Positions 6,044 to 11,541 of a DNA stretch of 11,541 nucleotides are shown one piece after another. The DNA is from DATKCA01 sp035544675 (GTDB lineage Bacteria > Acidobacteriota > Thermoanaerobaculia > Gp7-AA8), in contig DATKCA010000053.1 of NCBI GenBank assembly GCA_035544675.1, forward strand, positions 1-11,541, given 5' to 3'. Both the position numbers and the translations under genes were made by a program. Position 1 is the stretch's first letter. Each line of letters opens with the position of its first letter. The notes beneath the pieces are model-generated. The model was given only the letters and a program-made list of their open reading frames with translations, made no database searches and was not told where the DNA came from.

Positions 6044-6078
6044 CCCGTGCCCGAGCCCGTGCCCGAGCCCGAGCCCGG
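6044..6078 (-). repeat. Hexamer array forming a G-quadruplex motif on the minus strand
   Basis: The plus strand has CCCGTG/CCCGAG hexamers in five copies followed by CCCGG. Read on the minus strand this is six GGG runs separated by 3-base loops (CTC or CAC), which satisfies the canonical G3N1-7 quadruplex pattern more than once over. The array ends in TTTTT on the plus strand at 6079-6083. It lies about 75 bases before the dusB start and about 100 bases upstream of the minus-strand gene. The G-rich strand is the template for dusB transcription if its promoter is upstream of the array. Confidence 0.75.
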
Positions 6079-6152
6079 TTTTTGACTTTCGTGTCAGGGT
6101 CCGGGACGCGGAACATGCCGTACCATCCCAGCGTTAACCAGCTTCCCAGACC

Positions 6153-7136
6153 ATGAATCACCTCGACCGATCCTTCGACATCGGCGCGGTCCGCATCGAC
6201 CCGCCGCTCGCCCTCGCGCCCATGGCCGAGGTGACGGATACGTACTACCGCTCGCTGATCAAGGAGCTGGGAGGGGTGGGGCTCGTCGTGTCGGAATTCA
6301 TTTCTTCTGAGGGACTTACGCGGAAGAACGACCGCAGTCATCAGATGCTCGCCTTCAGCGAGGCCGAGCGGCCGGTGGCCATCCAGATCTACGGGGGCGA
6401 CCCCGATCGGATGGACGAGGCGGCGGCGATCGTCGAGGCCGAGGGTGTCGACATCGTCGACATCAACATGGGCTGCCCGGTGAAGAAGATCGTCAACAGC
6501 GGCGCCGGCTCGGGGATGCTGAAGGACTTCGACAAGGCCGCGCGCACCGTGGAGAAGATCCGCAGACGGGTGAAGATCCCGGTGACCGTGAAAGTGCGCA
6601 AGGGGTGGGAGACGGACAACGTCCTGCCGCTGCTCAAGCGCTTCGAGGAGATCGGCGTCAGCTCGATCGCCATTCACGGGCGGACGCGCAACGAGGCCTA
6701 CACCGGGGCGAGCGACTGGGCCTACATCGCCAAAGTGAAGAGCGAGCTGGGCATCCCGGTCTTCGGCAACGGCGACGTGAAGACGGCCGCCGATGCCATC
6801 CGCATGTTCGAGACCACCGGCGTCGACGGCGTCATGATCGGCCGCGCCGCACTGCACAATCCGTTCATCTTCCGCGACATCAATGCGCATGCGCGCGGCG
6901 TCTCCATCGCCACGGAGAACGAGGTCGAGCGCCGCGTCGAGGCGATGCAGCGCTATCTCTCCAAGATCGACGGCGCCCCGCAGGTCGAGAAGTGGAAGCT
7001 GCACAAGGCCCGCACGGTCATCGGCTGGTTCTCCAAAGGCATTCCGCACGGCAAGGACATCCGCCTCGGCCTCCAGGACATCACCTGCGTGGCCGACGTG
7101 CAGCGGCTGCTCGACGAGCGCGCCGTCGCAGCCTGA
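6153..7136 (+). CDS. dusB: tRNA-dihydrouridine synthase, DusB family
   Basis: A 327-residue FMN enzyme that reduces specific uridines in the tRNA D-loop to dihydrouridine using NAD(P)H. The TIM-barrel features are all present: LALAPMAEVTD at residues 19-29, the active-site loop INMGCPVKKIVNSGAG with catalytic Cys107 or Cys108 by my count, VKVRKGW with Lys147, IHGRTR from about residue 174, and the FMN-phosphate motifs FGNGDV (204-209) and GVMIGRAAL (226-234). The form NMGCPVKKI is typical of the DusB/NifR3 branch rather than DusA or DusC. Length is normal for the family. Start: ATG at 6153, directly ahead of MNHLDRSFDIGAVRIDPPL; no strong Shine-Dalgarno sequence precedes it. Its stop overlaps the next start as TGATG, so the downstream gene is translationally coupled. 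Upstream lies a repeat block. A long opposite-strand open frame over this gene is only a GC-rich shadow. Confidence 0.95.
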   Translation: MNHLDRSFDIGAVRIDPPLALAPMAEVTDTYYRSLIKELGGVGLVVSEFISSEGLTRKNDRSHQMLAFSEAERPVAIQIYGGDPDRMDEAAAIVEAEGVDIVDINMGCPVKKIVNSGAGSGMLKDFDKAARTVEKIRRRVKIPVTVKVRKGWETDNVLPLLKRFEEIGVSSIAIHGRTRNEAYTGASDWAYIAKVKSELGIPVFGNGDVKTAADAIRMFETTGVDGVMIGRAALHNPFIFRDINAHARGVSIATENEVERRVEAMQRYLSKIDGAPQVEKWKLHKARTVIGWFSKGIPHGKDIRLGLQDITCVADVQRLLDERAVAA

Positions 7137-8062
7137 TGTTTCCCGAGCACATCGAGCGCGTCTTCGACGCGTACGGCGTGCGCGCCGACACGAAGGCGGC
7201 GCTCTTCGATCTGTACATCTCCATGGGCAACGAGGTGCTGGAGGTCTTCGGCGACATCGCCGAGGCGGCCGGATCGCCGCAGACGCTGGCGCCCGAGGAC
7301 ACGGTGGCGATCCGCGAGCGCGTGGTCGAACGTTACCTGCGGCGGAATCATCCGCGCTGGGCGATGGGAACGCCGACGCCGAGCCTCTGGCATCCGCGCG
7401 TGGCCGAGGGACGCGCGGCGGGACTGGCTTCGCCGCTCGGCTCGTACGTCGAGATCGCACGCCACGTCGTCGGGCCCGACCAGCCCGTTCCCGACGGAAT
7501 GCTGTTGCTCGGCCGCAACGCCCATTACGGCGGGCGCGAGGCCACGATCTCGTTCGACGTGGTCGCGGCCGGTCTCGACGATGCCCTGGCCATTGGAAAG
7601 GCGACCGGTCAGCAGCACACCATCCCCGGCTCGATCGGGGAGACCAGCGGCAGCCTCGACTTCGGCCGTAACGTGGCGTTGATCTGGGAAGTGCAGCCGA
7701 ACGTCTACAAGCCGGCCGGGGAGCGGAATCGCCAGATCGCAAAGGTGTACCGCCGCCATCGCAACTGGCATCTCGTCACCCTGGCGTGCGCGCTCGACTG
7801 GCTGCGGCAGAAGGGGGCCGAGACGTACATTCTCCGCGGCGAGGCCCTGGCCGCCACGCATGAAGTGAACCCGGGCAAGCCGGTCTCGGAGACCATCGCC
7901 GCGCTGCACAACCGGACGGTCCGGCAGGTTGCGGATGCGTTCGGGCTGCGGCTGGAGCCGGCCGAGCCGGAGGCGCTGGACGGCTCGGCCGTCATGAACC
8001 ACGCGCTGGGGAAGCATGTGCAGGAGCATGGCGCGGGGAATGCCGTTTGGAGGGTGTCCTAG
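7136..8062 (+). CDS. Unrecognised 308-residue protein coupled to dusB
   Basis: I do not recognise this family. The frame is open well upstream inside dusB, but the ATG at 7136-7138, overlapping the dusB stop (TGATG), is the natural start and gives MFPEHIERVFDAYGVRADTK. The protein has no signal peptide, no evident transmembrane segment and no zinc-binding Cys pattern; it has one Cys (residue 218). Conserved-looking stretches are HPRWAMGTPTPSLWHPR (72-88), GMLLLGRNAHYGG (121-133), GSIGETSGSLDFGRNVALIW (165-184), YRRHRNWHLVTLACALDWLR (205-224) and HEVNPGKPVSETIAALHNRT (242-261). A cytosolic soluble protein, probably an enzyme or a nucleic-acid-related factor, is plausible from composition but not shown. 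Placement between dusB and rimO hints at a role with translation or RNA modification; this is guilt by association only. It ends 53 bases before the rimO ATG. Confidence 0.8.
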   Translation: MFPEHIERVFDAYGVRADTKAALFDLYISMGNEVLEVFGDIAEAAGSPQTLAPEDTVAIRERVVERYLRRNHPRWAMGTPTPSLWHPRVAEGRAAGLASPLGSYVEIARHVVGPDQPVPDGMLLLGRNAHYGGREATISFDVVAAGLDDALAIGKATGQQHTIPGSIGETSGSLDFGRNVALIWEVQPNVYKPAGERNRQIAKVYRRHRNWHLVTLACALDWLRQKGAETYILRGEALAATHEVNPGKPVSETIAALHNRTVRQVADAFGLRLEPAEPEALDGSAVMNHALGKHVQEHGAGNAVWRVS

Positions 8063-8115
8063 TGGCGGCGCTCCACCAGAATACGAATGCGTGTTCGGAC
8101 GTTCCACACCTGCCC

Positions 8116-9456
8116 ATGACTGACACCCGCCGCGTAGGCATGATCTCCCTCGGCTGCCCCAAGAATCTGGTCGACGCCGAGATCATGCTGGGTCAGCTCC
8201 GCGAGGGCGCGGCGGACGTGACGATCACGAACGACCTCGAAGACGCGGACGTGGTCATCGTCAACACCTGCGGGTTCATCGACGCGGCCAGGCAGGAGTC
8301 GATCGACACGATCCTCGAGATCGCCAACCGGAAGGGCCGGGGCGTGCAGCGCCTGATCGTCAGCGGCTGCATGGTCCAGAAGTACAGGACCGACCTCCAG
8401 GAGTCGATTCCGGAGATCGACGCCTTCGTCGGACTGGACCACCTCGAGGCCATCACCGCGGCGGTGACGGGCGGCGTCGACGCCGCCCCGGTGAAGCGGA
8501 AGATGTCCGTGCGGCTCTACGAAGACCTGCCGCGCGTCCTCACGCAGGGCACCGCGCACGCATACCTCAAAGTCTCGGAGGGCTGCTCGAACCCATGCAC
8601 GTTCTGCGCGATCCCGCAGATGCGCGGCAAGTTCCGCAGCCGGACCGTGGACTCACTCGTCCGCGAGGCGCGGCAGCTCGGCGCGCAGGGCGTGAAAGAG
8701 CTCTGCCTCGTGGCGCAGGACACCACGCGCTACGGCCAGGACCTGGGCACGGACCTCACCCGGCTCGTCAGGACGCTGCTGAGCGAGACCGACTTCGAGT
8801 GGATCCGCTTCCTCTACGCGTATCCGGGAAGCCTGGACTGGTCGCTCTTCGAGCTGATGGGACGCCAGAAGCGGTTCGTGTCGTACTGCGACATCCCCCT
8901 GCAGCACGTGTCGGCGACGGTGCTCGACACCATGCGCCGTCCCGGGTCGCCGAAGGAGTACCGCCAGATGGTCACGCGCATGCGCGACCTCGTCCCCGAT
9001 CTCTCGCTGCGCACTACGTTCATCACCGGCCATCCCGGCGAAGACGCGAAGGCGTTCGGCGAGCTGCACGACTTCGTGGAGTGGGCGCAGTTCGACCAGA
9101 TGGGCGCGTTCGTCTACTCGGCGGAGGAGTTCACGCCGGCGTCGAAGATGGCGGACATCCCGTCGCGCAAGACCGCGGAGCGCCGCCGCGCCAAGCTGAT
9201 GGAGCTGCAGCAGAAAATCTCCGCCAGGCGCAACGAGGCGAAGGTGGGTCAGACGTTCGACGCCATCGTCACCGGCATCTGCGAGGAGACCGAGCATCTG
9301 CTGGAAGGACGTCTCATCGGACAGGCCCCGGAGATCGACGGCCGGCTGCTCATCAACGACGGCATCGAGCGGCTGCCGGCGCAGCTCCCGGCGTTCGCCC
9401 GCGTGGAGATCGCCGAGGCGCATCCGTACGATCTGGTGGGCGCGGTCGTCATGTAG
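8116..9456 (+). CDS. rimO: Ribosomal protein S12 methylthiotransferase RimO
   Basis: A 446-residue radical-SAM enzyme that methylthiolates the conserved Asp of ribosomal protein S12 (Asp88 in E. coli numbering). The N-terminal UPF0004 domain holds the auxiliary 4Fe-4S ligands C14 (SLGCPKN), C52 (NTCGFID) and C85 (SGCMVQ). The radical-SAM CxxxCxxC is C157, C161 and C164 (CSNPCTFCAIP). A TRAM domain fills the last 70 or so residues. The signature ISLGCPKNLVDAE separates RimO from the related MiaB. I chose ATG at 8116, which places the family's first strand (RRVGMISLGCPKN) right after the start. A longer frame can begin at TTG 8047, inside the previous gene, but it adds 23 residues with no family character. 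No clear Shine-Dalgarno sequence precedes 8116. The stop codon is inside a long palindrome. Confidence 0.95.
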   Translation: MTDTRRVGMISLGCPKNLVDAEIMLGQLREGAADVTITNDLEDADVVIVNTCGFIDAARQESIDTILEIANRKGRGVQRLIVSGCMVQKYRTDLQESIPEIDAFVGLDHLEAITAAVTGGVDAAPVKRKMSVRLYEDLPRVLTQGTAHAYLKVSEGCSNPCTFCAIPQMRGKFRSRTVDSLVREARQLGAQGVKELCLVAQDTTRYGQDLGTDLTRLVRTLLSETDFEWIRFLYAYPGSLDWSLFELMGRQKRFVSYCDIPLQHVSATVLDTMRRPGSPKEYRQMVTRMRDLVPDLSLRTTFITGHPGEDAKAFGELHDFVEWAQFDQMGAFVYSAEEFTPASKMADIPSRKTAERRRAKLMELQQKISARRNEAKVGQTFDAIVTGICEETEHLLEGRLIGQAPEIDGRLLINDGIERLPAQLPAFARVEIAEAHPYDLVGAVVM

Positions 9457-9511
9457 TGGAGGACAGGCAATCCTGCCTGTCCGGACAGGCAAGATTGCCT
9501 GTCCTCCACTA
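9454..9511. repeat. 58-base near-perfect palindrome after rimO
   Basis: The sequence from 9454 to 9511 is its own reverse complement at 28 of 29 base pairs; the only mismatch is C9473 opposite A9492. The centre is TGTCC|GGACA at 9482/9483. It is built from two tandem 22-base units (9461-9482 and 9483-9504). Each unit is itself a GGACAGGCA-N4-TGCCTGTCC hairpin, and the pair is flanked by TAGTGGA and TCCACTA. The rimO stop codon TAG (9454-9456) is the first three bases. There is no T-tract, so an ordinary intrinsic terminator is not supported, though it could still end transcripts or protect the 3' end. It resembles dispersed extragenic palindromes of high-GC bacteria. Confidence 0.9.
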
Positions 9512-9522
9512 GACTGCGCGGC

Positions 9523-11541
9523 ATGCGTTACATCATTTCCGCGTTCGCTCTCCTCCTCCTCGCCGCCACGCCCAAACCCGAGGCTCCCATCCGCGGCTTT
9601 GCCCCGGACCGGTGGAGTGGGCAGCGTCAGATCGAAAGGCAGTACGACGCGCTGCTGAACAAGGCGAACCTCGACACCTGGATGAAGCGCCTCACCGCGC
9701 GTCCACATCACCTCGGCTCCGCATACGGCAAGGAGAACGCGGAGTTCATCGCGGCACAGTTCAAATCGTGGGGCTACGACACTGCGATCGAGCGGTTCGA
9801 CGTCCTCCTGCCGACGCCGAAGACCCGGATCCTGGAGATGACCGCGCCCGAGACGTATCGCGCGCGGCTCGAGGAGCCGGCTCTTCCTGAGGATAAGACA
9901 TCAGGTCAGCGCGACGAGCAGCTGCCGGTCTACAACGCGTACTCCATCGACGGCGACGTGACGGGGGAGCTCGTTTACGTCAACTACGGAATCCCGAAAG
10001 ACTACGAAGTCCTCGAGGAGCGGGGCGTCGACGTGAAAGGGAAGATCGTCATCGCGCGATACGGCGGCTCGTGGCGGGGCATCAAGCCGAAGGTGGCCGC
10101 GGAGAAAGGCGCGATCGGCTGCATCATCTACTCCGATCCGCGCGACGACGGCTACTATCATGGCGACGTCTACCCGAAGGGCTCGTGGCGCAACGAGTGG
10201 GGCGCGCAGCGCGGCTCGGTCGCCGACATGCCGTTGTACGCGGGCGATCCGCTCACTCCCGGAGTCGGCGCCACGAAGGACGCGAAGCGGCTGAGTGTCA
10301 AAGACGCTCCGACGATCACGAAGATCCCCGTGCTCCCCATCTCCTACGGCGACGCCCTCCCCCTTCTCCGCAACCTCGGCGGTTTCACGGTGCCCCAGGA
10401 GTGGCGCGGCGCGCTCCCGATCACCTATCACTTCGGACCGGGGCCGGCGCGCGTGCACCTGAAGGTGGAGTTCGACTGGAAGCTCGTGCCTGCCTACAAC
10501 GTCATCGCGAAGTTGCGCGGCACGCAGTATCCCGACGAGTGGGTCATCCGCGGGAATCACCACGACGCCTGGGTGAACGGGGCCGAGGATCCGATCAGCG
10601 GGATGGTGGCGCTGATGGAAGAGGCGCGGGTGGTCGGGGAGCTGGCCAGGCGCGGCATCCGGCCGCGGCGCACGATCGTCTACGCGGCATGGGACGGCGA
10701 GGAACAGGGTCTGCTCGGCTCGACCGAGTGGGCGGAGACGCACGCGGACGAGCTGAAGCGGAAGGCAGTCGTCTACATCAATACCGACGGCAACGGGCGG
10801 GGGTTCTTCTATGCCGGCGCGTCGCACACACTGGAGAAGTTCATCAACGAGATCACCCGTGAGGTGATCGATCCGCAGACCGGACGCACGGTGGAGGAGC
10901 GTCTGCGGGCCCGGCGGGTCGTGGACGCCGGGAACGACGAGCGCGCCGAGCTCCGCAGCCGTCCCGACCTGCGCGTCGCGCCGCTCGGCTCCGGCTCCGA
11001 CTACACCCCGTTCCTCCAGCACCTCGGCATCGCGTCGATGCACATCGGCTACGGCGGCGAGGACGGCGGAGGGTCGTATCACTCGGCCTACGACTCGTAC
11101 GACCACTACACGCGCTTCGGCGATCCCGGATTCCAGTACGGGCTCGCGCTGGCGCAGACGGGGGGGCGGGTGATGCTGCGGCTGGCCAATGCGGACGTCG
11201 TCCCGCTCGACTTCGCGGGCTTCGCGAATACGCTCGGCAAGTTCGTCGATGAAGTGGCCAAGCTCCCCGACACGATGCGCGCCGAGACCGACGAGCGGAA
11301 CCGCCAGATCGAAGAGCGCGTGCTCGAGGCGGCCAACGATCCGGTCGAGAAACGGGTTCTTCCCAGGCCGCGCCCGCCTGTTCCGCACATCAATGTCGCG
11401 CCGCTGCGCAACGCCCTGCGCAGCGTCGAGGAGGCCGCGAAACGCTACGACACGGCCATCGCCGAGCTTCCTTCCAACGCTGCGCCGCTCAACGCGCACC
11501 TCCGTGACATGGAGCGGGGACTGACCCGTGATGAAGGGCTG
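9523..11541 (+). CDS. Exported M28 metallopeptidase, glutamate carboxypeptidase II-like (3' end off the window)
   Basis: The frame runs 673 codons from ATG 9523 to the window edge without a stop. The N-terminus MRYIISAFALLLLAATPKPE is a Sec signal peptide; no lipobox Cys is present. Order of domains: a protease-associated (PA) region inserted at about 130-320 (VYVNYGIPKDYEVLE, KGKIVIARYGGSWRGIKPKV), the M28 dizinc catalytic domain at about 320-550, and the start of a transferrin-receptor-like dimerisation domain from about 560. Zinc and catalytic residues align with human PSMA at near-identical spacing: H346 and D356 (GNHHDAWVNGAEDP), catalytic E393 with ligand E394 (WDGEEQGLLGSTEW), D422 (YINTDGNG) and H520 (SYHSAYDSY). 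The likely role is extracytoplasmic release of C-terminal or N-terminal residues from peptides, possibly glutamate. The family is usually 700-750 residues, so about 30-70 are missing. The start is 12 bases after the palindrome; no clear Shine-Dalgarno sequence. Confidence 0.92.
   Translation, partial: MRYIISAFALLLLAATPKPEAPIRGFAPDRWSGQRQIERQYDALLNKANLDTWMKRLTARPHHLGSAYGKENAEFIAAQFKSWGYDTAIERFDVLLPTPKTRILEMTAPETYRARLEEPALPEDKTSGQRDEQLPVYNAYSIDGDVTGELVYVNYGIPKDYEVLEERGVDVKGKIVIARYGGSWRGIKPKVAAEKGAIGCIIYSDPRDDGYYHGDVYPKGSWRNEWGAQRGSVADMPLYAGDPLTPGVGATKDAKRLSVKDAPTITKIPVLPISYGDALPLLRNLGGFTVPQEWRGALPITYHFGPGPARVHLKVEFDWKLVPAYNVIAKLRGTQYPDEWVIRGNHHDAWVNGAEDPISGMVALMEEARVVGELARRGIRPRRTIVYAAWDGEEQGLLGSTEWAETHADELKRKAVVYINTDGNGRGFFYAGASHTLEKFINEITREVIDPQTGRTVEERLRARRVVDAGNDERAELRSRPDLRVAPLGSGSDYTPFLQHLGIASMHIGYGGEDGGGSYHSAYDSYDHYTRFGDPGFQYGLALAQTGGRVMLRLANADVVPLDFAGFANTLGKFVDEVAKLPDTMRAETDERNRQIEERVLEAANDPVEKRVLPRPRPPVPHINVAPLRNALRSVEEAAKRYDTAIAELPSNAAPLNAHLRDMERGLTRDEGL

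Noticed and set aside
5980..6078. Repeat block considered as a CRISPR array
   Set aside because: Units are 6-7 bases with no unique spacers and no cas genes nearby.
6605..7135. Upstream extension of the unknown protein's frame into dusB
   Set aside because: The extra 177 residues are Arg/His-rich shadow sequence. The ATG in the TGATG overlap is the sensible start.
5955..7742. 595-codon open frame on the minus strand across dusB
   Set aside because: Composition is Arg/Ala/Pro-rich low-complexity sequence with no domain, and it lies opposite dusB, which has all catalytic motifs. It is a GC-rich antisense shadow.
8047..8115. Longer RimO starting at TTG 8047
   Set aside because: The added residues overlap the upstream gene and have no resemblance to the RimO N-terminus, which normally begins just before the SLGCPKN motif.
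8653..9711. 352-codon minus-strand open frame over rimO and the palindrome
   Set aside because: Antisense shadow with Arg/Leu/Val-rich composition. It reads straight through the palindrome and ends inside the M28 gene.
9901..11499. 532-codon open frame on the minus strand across the M28 peptidase gene
   Set aside because: Arg/Val/Asp-rich repeats typical of antisense frames. The plus-strand frame carries zinc ligands at PSMA-like spacing.

Overview
This looks like a chromosomal window from a high-GC, free-living bacterium, read from a genome or metagenome contig. Acidobacteriota is my best guess. It rests on the style of the intergenic repeats (a palindrome built on ACAGGCAAGATTGCCTGT and GG-N-AACC arrays) and on the mix of genes, not on a marker gene. 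Shine-Dalgarno sequences are weak or absent ahead of most genes.

Region 1 (about 1-5253) is an accessory, defence-island-like segment. On the minus strand lies a 939-residue protein that joins a zinc-finger/archaeo-eukaryotic-primase module, an SF2 helicase and a DUF559/Vsr-like nuclease. This architecture matches the predicted 'TOTE' conflict systems. It is followed 43 bp downstream by a Phd/YefM-type antitoxin overlapping a VapC-like PIN toxin that runs off the left edge. Divergently, on the plus strand, an XRE-HTH/ImmA-IrrE metallopeptidase is followed 3 bp later by a DUF4411-type PIN gene broken by one frameshift. The 217-bp divergent region is relatively AT-rich and carries two inverted repeats; one is a perfect 7+1+7 palindrome 4 bases before the ImmA/IrrE start codon. 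Two different PIN modules therefore bracket the primase-helicase-nuclease gene.

Region 2 (about 5386-6152) holds a minus-strand secreted chalcone-isomerase-like protein. It also holds an unusual 107-base repeat block: a 10-bp perfect hairpin, a run of GGNAACC heptamers, and six C3 tracts spaced by 3 bases (a canonical G-quadruplex motif on the minus strand).

Region 3 (6153-9456) is a housekeeping-like plus-strand cluster: dusB (tRNA dihydrouridine synthase), an unrecognised 308-residue protein coupled to it by a TGATG overlap, and rimO (ribosomal protein S12 methylthiotransferase). Two of the three act on the translation machinery.

Region 4 (9454-11541) begins with a 58-base near-perfect palindrome that includes the rimO stop codon. 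It continues into an exported M28 metallopeptidase of the glutamate-carboxypeptidase II (PSMA-like) type that runs off the right edge.

No rRNA, tRNA, CRISPR array or insertion sequence was seen. The only intergenic stretches are 544-586, 3407-3623, 5254-5385, 5944-6152, 8063-8115 and 9457-9522; none exceeds 300 bases.
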